Source: Lachnospiraceae bacterium (GTDB lineage: Bacteria; Bacillota; Clostridia; Lachnospirales; Lachnospiraceae). From it: 64,000 bases of DNA. A program made the translations under genes and the position numbers. The stretch lies in contig JAFSLV010000041.1 of the NCBI GenBank assembly GCA_017448245.1, forward strand, positions 124,001-188,000, in the 5' to 3' direction. The notes under the pieces are model-generated. The model ran no database searches. It saw only the letters and a list, made by a program, of their open reading frames with translations, and had not been told where the DNA came from. This document shows positions 1-8,635 of this stretch, piece after piece (positions within the stretch are counted from its first letter, which is position 1; the number at the start of each line of letters is the position of its first letter).

Positions 1-1503
1 CTCCTTCCCGTGCATAACGGCAATAATCGTGCGGCTTCCCTTGATCTCCTCCAGATACCTGATCACATTTTCCTGCGTTTGTATATCCAGATTGGACAAC
101 GGTTCATCCAAAAAAATGACGGGCGCATCCTGACTCAAAACGCGCAGCAGTGACAGTTTTTGCTGTTGTCCGTAGCTCAGGTTAATATTACTGCTGTCAA
201 TCTCTTTTTCGGCAAAGTCGATATTGAGGATTTCCGTCAATGCTTTTTGAAGCGGTATACCAAACAGATTATCCTCCAGATTGCCGTCAACCGCAAAAAA
301 CGGATAGGTCAGCATGACGGTCTGATCAATATCCTGTGACACATGAAAATCTCCTTTGGAAAAAGATGCATCCACATTTCCAAGTAAAAAGTTTAAGAAC
401 ATGGTTTTTCCGCTTCCGTTTTCTCCCTTGAGTACGTATAAACCGCCTTTTTTGATATCCATTTTTTCTGCCGAAAAAAGATAATCCTGCTCCTCCGGTC
501 CCTTATACAGATCGAGTGACTCGGTTTTGAACAGGTACTCTTTTTCTGTCTTATGCAAAGCGTTTTGATCGGGAAGCTGACTCTGCGCATCCAGATTGTC
601 CACACGGTCAATATGCACCTTGCTGGAGCGGTAGCGCATCACAATACCGCAAATTGTCGCGACGGGATCCGCAAGATAATCCATATAATGATATACCATC
701 AGCAGAACGCCGAGCGTCAGAGCCCCGCGCATCACCATCATCGAGGCGATAAACAAAAAGCAAACCTTAAATATCTGGCTGATTTGCCCGGGCATATACT
801 GTGCAAGATAATCAAAAAACCGGTATCTCAGGATATGTTTACAGTATTTTTCAGAGATATCATAAAACCTGTCCGAAAAAAAACCATCTACATGCAGCGC
901 ATTGATACCCGTCTTGTTTTCGATGATATTTCTGGAACGTCCGAGATATACGTCCTGCTTTTCCACCACATCCTTCTGCATATGAAATAACGGCTTTGAA
1001 GCATTGAGCGATATTACCGCCAATACAATCATATAGAACAAAAAGAATACAGTCAGTATCGGACTGATATAAAAAATGACCGCCAGGATCATGACGGCAA
1101 AAATGACATTTCCAATCAGTCTTAAATGAATTTCTTCATGAAGATCGCCGTAGGCAGCGCAACTGTTAGAGCACAGATTATAATAATATCCTTTTTCCTC
1201 CTTGACATATTCGGGCTGTGACAGACGCAAAATGTTTCTTAAAGATGCTCTTTCCAGTATAAATGTATTTTTAATTCCGAGCTTTATCGGAGTATATTGT
1301 AAAAAATAAAAAGAAGTCATCCCTCCCAGAAGCACCGTTACGAATGTTAATGCAAACCACCATGTCAGATGTTCCCATTGTTCGGTCAACAGAATGTGAT
1401 CCACGAGATACTCCAACAGATACGGATACACCATGGACACCAGAAATGACAGAACCATCAAAAGTATATAACCATGGTACTTTTTGAGTACAGTTGTTTT
1501 CAT
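1..1503 (-). CDS. ABC exporter, fused membrane and ATPase domains (3' end cut by window edge)
   Basis: This is a half-transporter of the ABC exporter type; it reads in frame to the first base of the window, so 501 residues are visible and the C-terminus is missing. About residues 10-290 are a hydrophobic membrane region with several helices. The ATPase domain follows: Walker A GENGSGKT near residue 359, signature LSYGQQQ near 441, Walker B VIFLDEP near 462 and the H-loop His (VMHG) near 496. The start is the ATG at 1503, preceded by GGAG at suitable spacing; an in-frame ATG at 1587 is possible but has no ribosome site. The gene is clearly AT-richer than everything to its right, which suggests horizontal acquisition. 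The substrate (peptide, lipid or drug) cannot be told. The ATG overlaps the stop of a short upstream open frame (ATGA). Confidence 0.9.
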   Translation of the reverse strand, partial: MKTTVLKKYHGYILLMVLSFLVSMVYPYLLEYLVDHILLTEQWEHLTWWFALTFVTVLLGGMTSFYFLQYTPIKLGIKNTFILERASLRNILRLSQPEYVKEEKGYYYNLCSNSCAAYGDLHEEIHLRLIGNVIFAVMILAVIFYISPILTVFFLFYMIVLAVISLNASKPLFHMQKDVVEKQDVYLGRSRNIIENKTGINALHVDGFFSDRFYDISEKYCKHILRYRFFDYLAQYMPGQISQIFKVCFLFIASMMVMRGALTLGVLLMVYHYMDYLADPVATICGIVMRYRSSKVHIDRVDNLDAQSQLPDQNALHKTEKEYLFKTESLDLYKGPEEQDYLFSAEKMDIKKGGLYVLKGENGSGKTMFLNFLLGNVDASFSKGDFHVSQDIDQTVMLTYPFFAVDGNLEDNLFGIPLQKALTEILNIDFAEKEIDSSNINLSYGQQQKLSLLRVLSQDAPVIFLDEPLSNLDIQTQENVIRYLEEIKGSRTIIAVMHGKE

Positions 1504-1583
1504 GCGATCATCTCCACATTTTCCTGAATATACATCGAAATAATCTCTTTCAGATAATTGATCTTTTCCGTTTCCTGAGCAAA
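1500..1583 (-). pseudogene. Possible C-terminal remnant of a gene once upstream of the ABC exporter
   Basis: A 27-codon open frame without a start codon ends in a TGA that overlaps the exporter ATG (ATGA), the usual form of a coupled gene pair. Its translation has an amphipathic, natural-looking end (...KINYLKEIISMYIQ...) and the same AT-rich composition as the exporter. Just upstream, an in-frame TGA and then a terminator hairpin close it off. The reading is that the body of the upstream gene was lost at a recombination junction. Chance is not excluded at this length. Confidence 0.35.
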
Positions 1584-1593
1584 TCATTTTCTG

Positions 1594-1635
1594 AAAAAAC
1601 CGCTGTAGTACCATTATGATACCACAGCGGTTTTT
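1594..1635 (-). terminator. Rho-independent terminator of the SH3-protein gene
   Basis: A 16-bp inverted repeat (AAAAACCGCTGTGGTA and its partner, one mismatch) with a loop of about 9 nt is flanked by A and T runs. It lies 25 bp past the stop of the gene ending at 1661. The A/T runs on both sides mean that it could also act in the other direction. Confidence 0.8.
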
Positions 1636-1660
1636 ATCCGTTCAAATATAACCTCTTGGC

Positions 1661-2956
1661 TTACCTGTCGTCGTTCAGGAATCCGTACTCAAAATCATCC
1701 TCTTCGTCGTCTTCCATAAAGTTGCGCGGACGTCTCTGCGAACGGGACGGCTGTGCATCGCGGCCTCTGTCGTCATACGAGGCGCGTTCCGGCTGATAGA
1801 CCCTGCGGATGGCACGGGGTTCCATTTCTTCCTCATCGTCCTCGTCGTCATAATCCCCGTCATCCTCGTCATCGTAATCGTCACGATCCTTTTTGAACCG
1901 GGAGAAAAGTCCGCCGGAGCGTCCGCGGCCCCTGTCATCCTCCTCGTCATCCGCGTCGTCTTCGTCGTCATAATCGCCGTCGTAGGATCCGCCGCGGTCA
2001 TAATCGTCGTCGCCGTAATCATCCGCGGTATAGCGGCGGAATCTCAACCCCAGGAGCAGGAGCAGAATCACCGCCACGAGCGTGATGATCCCGAGGATCA
2101 CGCATACCACCTTGAGCACCGTATTGGTCCCCTCGATGCCGTTCATGCGCATGCTGTCCTCATAGCTCTGCAGCAGGGTCTCCACACGCCAGCGCTGGTT
2201 GTTGTTATTATTGTCGACGAGATACGGCACCGTCTCGCCGTTGTCGTCCATGTCATAGGCGACCGTATACTGCTGGCCCATCATGCCGACCGGATTGTTG
2301 GCATTGGGATCCTCCGTCACGGGTGCCTCGGCGGGCTGTTCCGCCGGCGTCTGCGAGGGATCCTGTGCGGCGGCTTCCACCGTCAGATAGTCATTGCGGA
2401 TATAGCCCTCCTGGGGGCCGCCGCCCTGACCGTCATCATAGATGATCTTGTACCAGATCTCTCCATTGGTGGCCGCCGATTCATCCACAACCCGTACCTC
2501 GGAACCGGGCTGCAGCGGCGAAAACGAAGCCGGCGGGTAGGTGGTGCCGGGACCCGTCCGGACATTGGCCGCCGTCTGCGTCTCGATCCTGCCGATCCGC
2601 TCCGGCGCCGCCGGTGTGTTCGGATCTTCCGGCGTTTCCGCTGCCGGATCCGCATTGCCGCCGTCTTCCGCCTCGACCATGTCGCCCCTGATGTAACCGG
2701 TCTGGTTGTTATACGTGATCTGATACCAGACCTGACCGTTCGCGTCGGTGACCTCCCCCTGGATGTCAATCTCAGTGTTTTGTCTGACCGTGCCGAGCGA
2801 CTGCGACTGCGTGGTCGCCTCGGAACGCACGTTGACATTGTCCTGCGTGACCGTTCCGGGATAGGCCAGTGCCGTGATCTGCAACTGCATGAGCAGCAAC
2901 AGGATCATGGCTGATGCGCTAACCAGCCGAAACGATCGTCTCATCTGCTTTTTCAT
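1661..2956 (-). CDS. Exported membrane protein with two bacterial SH3 domains and an acidic cytoplasmic tail
   Basis: The 431-residue protein starts with a signal peptide (basic MKKQMRRSFR, hydrophobic to about residue 30). Two SH3b-like modules follow, at about 34-96 and 125-193; each has the VNVRSEATT / ANVRTGPGT type opening and a W-Y-x-I strand. A Pro/Ala/Glu-rich linker separates them. A single membrane helix (about 281-304) ends in RFRRY, and the last 125 residues are very rich in Asp, Glu, Arg and Tyr. SH3b domains in this setting usually bind cell-wall peptides, so the outside part probably senses or anchors to peptidoglycan; that is inference. The ribosome site AGGAGCAGGAG lies before the ATG at 2956. 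It follows purD by 41 bp and may be read through from the purine operon. The tail is probably disordered. Confidence 0.75.
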   Translation of the reverse strand: MKKQMRRSFRLVSASAMILLLLMQLQITALAYPGTVTQDNVNVRSEATTQSQSLGTVRQNTEIDIQGEVTDANGQVWYQITYNNQTGYIRGDMVEAEDGGNADPAAETPEDPNTPAAPERIGRIETQTAANVRTGPGTTYPPASFSPLQPGSEVRVVDESAATNGEIWYKIIYDDGQGGGPQEGYIRNDYLTVEAAAQDPSQTPAEQPAEAPVTEDPNANNPVGMMGQQYTVAYDMDDNGETVPYLVDNNNNNQRWRVETLLQSYEDSMRMNGIEGTNTVLKVVCVILGIITLVAVILLLLLGLRFRRYTADDYGDDDYDRGGSYDGDYDDEDDADDEEDDRGRGRSGGLFSRFKKDRDDYDDEDDGDYDDEDDEEEMEPRAIRRVYQPERASYDDRGRDAQPSRSQRRPRNFMEDDEEDDFEYGFLNDDR

Positions 2957-2997
2957 AATCTCCTGCTCCTTTTTGCCCTGATGAAAGACGTGTTCCG

Positions 2998-4269
2998 TTA
3001 CGCTTCATCGATCGATTTACCGATATCCGTTCTCATATATTGACCTTCAAAAGTCACAAGCTTCGTCGCCGCATAGGCGGCCGCCCTTGCATCCTTTAAA
3101 GTCCCCCCTTTGGCGACGACCCCCAGTACCCTGCCGCCGTTTGTCACAATCTGTTCTCCCTCGCGCTTCGTGCCCGCATGGAAAACAAAAATATCGTCTC
3201 TTCCTTTAAAATGCTCCAGCCCGTGAATGACCTTTCCTTTTTCATAGGCAAGCGGATAACCCCCGCTTGCGATCACCACGCAGACCGCGGCATTGTCTTC
3301 GAACAAGACCTCCGTGTCGCCCAGCGTGCCGTCGATGCAGGCCTCAACGACATCGATCAGATCGCTCTTCATACGGGGCAGCACAACCTGCGCCTCCGGA
3401 TCCCCGAATCGCGCGTTATATTCTAACACTTTCGGGCCGTCCTTTGTCAACATCAGCCCGAAGAAGATGACACCGTGAAACTCCCTTCCCTCCGCACGCA
3501 TCGCATCGACCGTGCGCTGAAAAATCCTTTCTTTACAGAACCGGTCGATCTCTTCCGTATAAAACGGACTCGGGGAAAAGGTTCCCATGCCGCCCGTATT
3601 GAGACCGGTATCGCCGTCGCCCGAGCGCTTATGATCCTGGGCGGAGCTCATGAGACGGATGGTCTTCCCGTCCACAAAGGAGAGAATCGACACCTCCCTG
3701 CCGGTCAGGAATTCCTCGACCACCATACGGTTGCCGGCATCCCCGAACGCCTTGTCCTCCATGATCTGCCGGACGCCCGCTTTTGCTTCCTCCTCGTCCT
3801 TGCAGATCAGTACGCCCTTGCCGAGGGCGAGACCGTCCGCCTTGAGTACCAGCGGATACTCCGCATGACGGATGTGGTCATACGCGTCCTCTGCACGGTC
3901 AAAAGAGACACTTTTCGCACAGGGTATATCATACTTCATCATGAGTTCTTTTGCAAATGCCTTGGATCCTTCCAGAATCGCCGCATTTTTGCGGGGTCCG
4001 AAAACGCGAAGACCCGCTTCCTCAAAGATGTCGACGATACCGCCGACCAACGGATCGTCCATGCCGACGATCGTCAGATCGATCGCTTCTTTGACGGCAA
4101 AGTCCCTGAGCGCTTCGAATTCCATCGCGCCGACCGGTACAAGTGTTGCGATCTCTCCGATGCCGGCATTGCCCGGCGCACAAAAGATCTCCGGATGATG
4201 TCTGCTTGCGCGAAGCGCATGTGCGATCGCATGTTCACGGCCTCCGCCGCCGACGATAAGTACTTTCAT
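2998..4269 (-). CDS. purD: Phosphoribosylamine-glycine ligase (GAR synthetase)
   Basis: PurD joins glycine to 5-phosphoribosylamine with ATP, the second step of purine synthesis in the cytosol. The 423-residue length is normal. Visible marks are the N-terminal GGGGREHA (about 7-14), an ATP-grasp domain through the middle, and NARFGDPEAQ near residue 285, the family signature that carries metal/ATP contacts. It is the last purine gene of the minus-strand order purE-purM-purN-purD, starting 34 bp after purN. No sign of damage. Confidence 0.97.
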   Translation of the reverse strand: MKVLIVGGGGREHAIAHALRASRHHPEIFCAPGNAGIGEIATLVPVGAMEFEALRDFAVKEAIDLTIVGMDDPLVGGIVDIFEEAGLRVFGPRKNAAILEGSKAFAKELMMKYDIPCAKSVSFDRAEDAYDHIRHAEYPLVLKADGLALGKGVLICKDEEEAKAGVRQIMEDKAFGDAGNRMVVEEFLTGREVSILSFVDGKTIRLMSSAQDHKRSGDGDTGLNTGGMGTFSPSPFYTEEIDRFCKERIFQRTVDAMRAEGREFHGVIFFGLMLTKDGPKVLEYNARFGDPEAQVVLPRMKSDLIDVVEACIDGTLGDTEVLFEDNAAVCVVIASGGYPLAYEKGKVIHGLEHFKGRDDIFVFHAGTKREGEQIVTNGGRVLGVVAKGGTLKDARAAAYAATKLVTFEGQYMRTDIGKSIDEA

Positions 4270-4303
4270 GTTGCTCCCTCCGGTGTGTGCCTCATCCTGT
4301 CCG

Positions 4304-4894
4304 TCAGTGTCCGTCCGCGATCAACCGGATCGCCTGCGGCAGAATGACCCACTCGGCCTCCTCCATGATGCGCCTCTGCAGGGTCTTTGGCGTGTCGTCC
4401 TCTAGCACCTCAACCGCCTTTTGTGCGATGATCGGTCCCGTATCCATATCCTCATCCACGTAATGCACGGTGGCACCGCTCACCTTGACGCCCCGGGCAA
4501 GGGCCGCTTCATGCACCTTCAGTCCGTAAAATCCCGTACCGCAAAAAGAAGGAATCAGCGAGGGATGTATGTTGATGATCCGCATCCGGTACTTTGCGAC
4601 CATCGCCTCCGGGATCTTTACCAGAAAGCCCGCCAGAACCACAAGGTCTGCCTGTGATGCATCCACCGCATCGATCAGCGCACGGTCATAGTCGGAAGGC
4701 TCCGGATTAACGGCGCGCGACACCACCGCCGTTTCGATCCCCGCCGCCCTTGCTCGTTCGAGCGCATAGGCATCCGCATTGTTGCTGATGACGCGCACGA
4801 TTTCGGTATTCCCGAGACTGCCGTTACGTGAGGCATCGATGATGGCCTGCAGGTTGGTCCCTCCGCCGGAGACGAGTACCGCAATCTTCAGCAC
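4304..4894 (-). CDS. purN: Phosphoribosylglycinamide formyltransferase
   Basis: PurN transfers a formyl group from 10-formyl-tetrahydrofolate to GAR, the third step of purine synthesis. At 196 residues it has the usual length. The glycine-rich VSGGGTNLQA opens the protein. The catalytic Asn-His pair is in NIHPSLIP, and the catalytic Asp is in VDEDMDTGPII. The start overlaps the end of purM by 7 bp, so the two are translationally coupled. Confidence 0.97.
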   Translation of the reverse strand: MLKIAVLVSGGGTNLQAIIDASRNGSLGNTEIVRVISNNADAYALERARAAGIETAVVSRAVNPEPSDYDRALIDAVDASQADLVVLAGFLVKIPEAMVAKYRMRIINIHPSLIPSFCGTGFYGLKVHEAALARGVKVSGATVHYVDEDMDTGPIIAQKAVEVLEDDTPKTLQRRIMEEAEWVILPQAIRLIADGH

Positions 4895-5919
4895 AGCTCC
4901 ACCCCCGTTTCGCCGCTTTTGAGATCCCCGACGATATAGGCCTCCTCTCCCGCCTCTCCAAGCAGGCGCAATGCCTTGTCCGCATCCTGCTGTGCCAGTG
5001 CAAGCACCATGCCGAGTCCCATGTTAAATGTGTTATACATTACCTGTTCGGACACGTCGCCGCCGAGAGCGAGCCATTCAAATACCGCGGGCACGGGATA
5101 TGCGTTCTTTTTGATACGTGCACCGATCCCCGCGGGCAGCATCCGCGGGATATTCTCATAGAAACCGCCGCCCGTGATATGGCTGGCGCCGTGCACCGTA
5201 ATCCCGCCCTCCTTCAGCGCGCGGAGTGCGCGGACATAGATCCTCGTCGGCGTCAGGAGATGCTCGTAGACATTGCCGCCGAGCGTTGCGATCTCCGTAT
5301 CCTTTGTGATTTTATTTTCCATCAGGATTCTGCGTACGAGGGAAAAACCGTTGGAATGCACACCGCTCGACGCGACACCTAAAAGCACATCCTTTTCGTC
5401 CACCCGTTCCGGACCGATCAGGTCGTCCTTTTCGCAGACACCGACCGCAAAGCCCGCCAGGTCATATTCGTCCTGCGGCATGAGGCCCGGATGCTCCGCC
5501 GTTTCCCCGCCGATCAGGGCACAGCCCGCCTGAACGCAGCCGTCGGCGATGCCCTTTACGATCATCGCGATCTTTTCGGGAATATTTCTCCCGCAGGCGA
5601 TATAATCCAGGAAAAACAGCGGCTCCGCCCCCTGTGCGGCAATGTCATTGACGCACATCGCGACACAGTCGATGCCGATCGTCGTATGGAGGTCCTTCTC
5701 AAAGGCAAGCTTCAGCTTGGTGCCGACACCGTCCGTGCCGGACAACAGCACGGGGTCCCGCATCTTTTTGATCTCCGCAAGGGAAAAGAGTCCCGCAAAC
5801 GAACCGAGCGAAGACAGCACCTCCTTGCGGAAGGTCTTTTGCACATCCTCCTTCATCATGGAGACGGCCTTATACCCCGCTTCGATATCCACACCGGATG
5901 ATTTGTAATCAAGCGCCAT
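4888..5919 (-). CDS. purM: Phosphoribosylformylglycinamidine cyclo-ligase (AIR synthetase)
   Basis: PurM closes the imidazole ring of AIR using ATP. It opens with the conserved DYKSSGVDIEAG and has LLSGTDGVGTKLKLA, the ATP/substrate loop of the family, then IGGETAEHPGL. I prefer the ATG at 5919 (343 residues, MALDYKSSG) over a GTG six codons upstream, because AAGGGA precedes the ATG and the family N-terminus is short. It overlaps purN by 7 bp and follows purE by 24 bp. Confidence 0.96.
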   Translation of the reverse strand: MALDYKSSGVDIEAGYKAVSMMKEDVQKTFRKEVLSSLGSFAGLFSLAEIKKMRDPVLLSGTDGVGTKLKLAFEKDLHTTIGIDCVAMCVNDIAAQGAEPLFFLDYIACGRNIPEKIAMIVKGIADGCVQAGCALIGGETAEHPGLMPQDEYDLAGFAVGVCEKDDLIGPERVDEKDVLLGVASSGVHSNGFSLVRRILMENKITKDTEIATLGGNVYEHLLTPTRIYVRALRALKEGGITVHGASHITGGGFYENIPRMLPAGIGARIKKNAYPVPAVFEWLALGGDVSEQVMYNTFNMGLGMVLALAQQDADKALRLLGEAGEEAYIVGDLKSGETGVELC

Positions 5920-5943
5920 AACGAAAAATCCCTTCACGGAGAA

Positions 5944-6450
5944 TCATCTGTCGTATGCCTTGTACCCCGTCTGCTGCAGACGCGCATCCTTTTGCATCAC
6001 TTCTTCTTTTTGCGAAGCGGCATATTCCTTTAACTGTTCAAGCAGCGCCCCGTCGGAGATTGCCAGCATCCGCACCGCAAGAAGCCCCGCGTTTTTTCCG
6101 CCGTCGATCGCAACCGTCGCGACCGGCACACCCGGCGGCATCTGCACGATCGAATACAATGCGTCCTTTCCGGAGAGCGCACCGCCCTGCATCGGTACTC
6201 CGATCACCGGCAGGGGAAAGAGTGCCGCACACATCCCGGGCAGATGGGCCGCAAGCCCCGCTCCGGCAATGATGATCCTGGTATCATTGGCTGCCGCTTC
6301 TTTGGCAAAGTCAAAGAACACGTCCGGCTCCCTGTGCGCGGAAATGATGCGCATCTCAAAGTCCACGCCGAAGTGCTCGAGTATCTCCGCTGCTTTTTTC
6401 ATCACGGAAAGATCCGAATCACTCCCCATGACAATGGCTACCGTTGCCAT
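5944..6450 (-). CDS. purE: N5-carboxyaminoimidazole ribonucleotide mutase
   Basis: PurE moves the carboxyl group from N5-CAIR to C4 of the imidazole. The 168-residue protein has the N-terminal MGSDSDL phosphate loop, the SAHREPD motif with the catalytic His region, and GAGLAAHLPG. These mark the class I (bacterial mutase) type. No purK is visible in the window, so N5-CAIR must come from a gene elsewhere. It is the first purine gene after the two small membrane-protein genes. Confidence 0.96.
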   Translation of the reverse strand: MATVAIVMGSDSDLSVMKKAAEILEHFGVDFEMRIISAHREPDVFFDFAKEAAANDTRIIIAGAGLAAHLPGMCAALFPLPVIGVPMQGGALSGKDALYSIVQMPPGVPVATVAIDGGKNAGLLAVRMLAISDGALLEQLKEYAASQKEEVMQKDARLQQTGYKAYDR

Positions 6451-6468
6451 ACCCGCTCCTTTTGTCGT

Positions 6469-6876
6469 CTATCCTGCCAGTCCCAGATAGGTGATGCCCG
6501 CCACGCACAAAAGCGCCAGCGCATTCACCGCAATGCCCGCACGCGGAAAGGCCGGATAGATCTCCCGTTCGCGTCCGGACAATATCCCCATCACAAATCC
6601 CGTCACCGCGTATCCGAGGGCAAGGAAAATCCCGATCGCGTAGTTGCCGTTTGCCTCCATCCCGCTGCGATAGGTCAAAAGCACCGAGAGGAACGAGCAC
6701 ATCAGGGAAAAGACCCCGATGATGACCGAGAACACGCCGCGCCACGGATGCTTCTTGTCCGTAAAGATAAAGCGTCCCCTGCGCCGGTTACGCAGCTGTC
6801 TTTCGGACAGCGACAGTCCGTACAGAGAGCTTGTGACGCGCTCAATCCATGTCTGGTCCTCGCCCTTCCGTTCCAT
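6469..6876 (-). CDS. Small three- or four-helix membrane protein of unknown function
   Basis: The 135-residue protein has a charged N-terminus (about 1-45, with LSERQLRNRRRGRF), then hydrophobic stretches at about 48-68, 78-98 and 112-133. It resembles small uncharacterised membrane proteins of Clostridia (possibly the DUF6142 type; recalled, not searched). It sits between pyrE and purE, 18 bp before purE, and 3 bp after another tiny membrane-protein gene, so the pair is part of the nucleotide operon. No catalytic motif is seen and no function is proposed. Confidence 0.7.
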   Translation of the reverse strand: MERKGEDQTWIERVTSSLYGLSLSERQLRNRRRGRFIFTDKKHPWRGVFSVIIGVFSLMCSFLSVLLTYRSGMEANGNYAIGIFLALGYAVTGFVMGILSGREREIYPAFPRAGIAVNALALLCVAGITYLGLAG

Positions 6877-6879
6877 TTT

Positions 6880-7032
6880 TCAGAAAATGATTTTTTTGCG
6901 ACCGGCCAGGAGCTTGGCGCCGTTGACGATCAGCGTCACTCCCATGGCCGTCCCCAGTACGATGGCAAGAATCCCGAAAACCATGGTCATCGTGCCGCTT
7001 CTGCTCATCAGCTTGTAGGTCTTTTCTTCCAT
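6880..7032 (-). CDS. 50-residue single-helix membrane protein
   Basis: The ATG at 7032 opens a 50-codon frame (MEEKTYKLMS...), with a hydrophobic helix at about 16-42 and a basic end GRKKIIF. A GGGGG run precedes the start. The gene lies in the same direction as its neighbours, with 19 bp to pyrE and 3 bp to the 135-residue membrane protein, so close spacing supports it being real. The partner role suggested by the tight coupling is inference. Confidence 0.65.
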   Translation of the reverse strand: MEEKTYKLMSRSGTMTMVFGILAIVLGTAMGVTLIVNGAKLLAGRKKIIF

Positions 7033-7051
7033 TGCCGTATGCCCCCCCTCT

Positions 7052-7705
7052 TTATGATGCTGCGCCGTAGGTTCTGTAGTACGTATCGATCGCCGTACGG
7101 ATATCTTCCGTGAGCGGTACGCTTTCGATCACTTCGCGCATGGTCACGATCGCATGCGCCGCAAATCCGTAAGTCTTTTGTATCTCGTCGAGCGCCGAAA
7201 GGTCGCTTTCCCTGCCCTTCTCCTGCCGGTTGAGAGATACCATCAGGCCGAGGATCTCCACCTGTGCCTGTGCCCTGAGGATCGGCACCGTCTCCGCCAT
7301 CGAGGCGCCGGATGTCGTCACGTCCTCGATGATCACTACCCGGTCGCCGTCCCGTAAGGGGGCACCGAGCAGAATCCCCGCATCGCCGTGGTCCTTGATC
7401 TCCTTGCGGTTGGACGCATAGCGGATTTTTGCGCCGTACAGCTCATACAGTGCCTCCGCACAGGATACCGCGAGCGGAATCCCCTTGTAGGCCGGTCCGA
7501 ACAATACGTCAAAATCCGTTCCGTAATGCTCCCTGATCGCCCTTGCGTAAAACGATGCGAGCTTTTTGAGATGCGCACCGGTCACATACGCACCGGTATT
7601 GACGAAAAAGGGCGACTGTCTGCCGCTTTTGAGCGTAAACGAGCCGAACTGCAACGCCCCCGCGTCCGTCATGAAACGGATAAACTCTTCTTTATATGCC
7701 TCCAT
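7052..7705 (-). CDS. pyrE: Orotate phosphoribosyltransferase
   Basis: PyrE makes orotidine 5'-phosphate from orotate and PRPP. The PRPP-binding loop VVIIEDVTTSGAS (about residues 120-132) and the FGPAYKGIPLA loop are clear, and the length (217) is that of the longer bacterial type. It starts 3 bp after pyrF, which does the next reaction, so the last two UMP steps are paired. pyrD and pyrK are not in the window. Confidence 0.96.
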   Translation of the reverse strand: MEAYKEEFIRFMTDAGALQFGSFTLKSGRQSPFFVNTGAYVTGAHLKKLASFYARAIREHYGTDFDVLFGPAYKGIPLAVSCAEALYELYGAKIRYASNRKEIKDHGDAGILLGAPLRDGDRVVIIEDVTTSGASMAETVPILRAQAQVEILGLMVSLNRQEKGRESDLSALDEIQKTYGFAAHAIVTMREVIESVPLTEDIRTAIDTYYRTYGAAS

Positions 7706-7708
7706 CCG

Positions 7709-8629
7709 TCAGTCAAGCGCCTTTCGTAGATCCCCGATCATGGCCTGCACGGCAAGTCTTGCACAGGCGCCCGCGTCATCATGGTGCTCCGGATTGAATG
7801 CTTCCTTCTGCCAGGCGGCGATGATCCCGCGGGACGAATTGATGATCGCTCCCGTGCCGTCCTCTTTGAAAAATGCCCTGAGATCCCTGCCCGTTGCCCC
7901 CTGCGCACCGTATCCCGGCACCAGCAGCATCTGGTGCGGCATCAGCTCGCGAAGCCTGCGGCCTTCCTCCGGATAGGTCGCTCCCGTTACGGCGCCGAGA
8001 AGACTGTATTCACCTTCCCGGACACTCTCCCCGAGCGCGGCCATCCGCTCTGCCACATGCTCGTACAACGGTCTCCCCTCACAGATCAGATCCTGAAACT
8101 CCTTTCCCGAAGGATTGGATGTCTTGACGAGAACAAAGATCCCCTTGCCTTCCGCGCGGCAGACATCGAGAAACGGCTGTATGCCGTCCGTCCCGAGATA
8201 CGGATTGACGGTCGCTATGTCCGCGTCAAAGGGATACCGCACATGACCTCCCGCATCGACGCTCCCGAGGTGCGCCTTCGCATAGGCTTCGGAGGTTGAG
8301 CCGATGTCCCCGCGTTTCACATCCGCCATGACGATCAGACCCTTACCGTGCGCATAGCTGATCGTGTCACGGTACGCATCGATGCCGGATACGCCAAACA
8401 TCTCGTACATCGCGCTCTGCAGCTTGACCGCGGGCACCAGGTCATACACCGCATCGATGATTTCCTTGTTGAAGATCATAAGAGCAAGTGCGCATGCCCC
8501 CAACGCGTCCCCGCGCTCCATATAGGCCGGGCGCAGAATCCTGTCGGGAATAAAAGACAATTGCGGATCCAGTCCCACGACCACCGGTGCGTTTTTCCTG
8601 CGGATCAGATCCGCCAGACGATTCATCAT
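7709..8629 (-). CDS. pyrF: Orotidine 5'-phosphate decarboxylase (long, subfamily 2 type)
   Basis: PyrF decarboxylates OMP to UMP. The 306-residue length and the motif MADVKRGDIGST (catalytic Asp-Lys-x-x-Asp set) place it in the longer PyrF type seen in Clostridia and Actinobacteria. VVVGLDPQL near the start is the first catalytic strand. The start has two adjacent ATG codons (8629 and 8626) but no Shine-Dalgarno sequence nearby, and a possible -10 (TAAAAT) ends only 6 bp upstream. It may be translated leaderless or from a longer asnB transcript. Confidence 0.94.
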   Translation of the reverse strand: MMNRLADLIRRKNAPVVVGLDPQLSFIPDRILRPAYMERGDALGACALALMIFNKEIIDAVYDLVPAVKLQSAMYEMFGVSGIDAYRDTISYAHGKGLIVMADVKRGDIGSTSEAYAKAHLGSVDAGGHVRYPFDADIATVNPYLGTDGIQPFLDVCRAEGKGIFVLVKTSNPSGKEFQDLICEGRPLYEHVAERMAALGESVREGEYSLLGAVTGATYPEEGRRLRELMPHQMLLVPGYGAQGATGRDLRAFFKEDGTGAIINSSRGIIAAWQKEAFNPEHHDDAGACARLAVQAMIGDLRKALD

Positions 8630-8635
8630 ATCGCT

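Noticed and set aside
1800..2010. Low-complexity cgtcatcctcgtc-like DNA, possible tandem repeat
   Set aside because: It is the coding of an Asp/Glu-rich tail; the units are irregular.
1675..2838. Arg-rich and Thr-rich frames inside the SH3 gene
   Set aside because: Other frames of the repeated Asp codons; the SH3 frame has a signal peptide, domains and a membrane helix.
3475..4347. 290-residue plus-strand open frame opposite purD
   Set aside because: Antisense shadow of purD.
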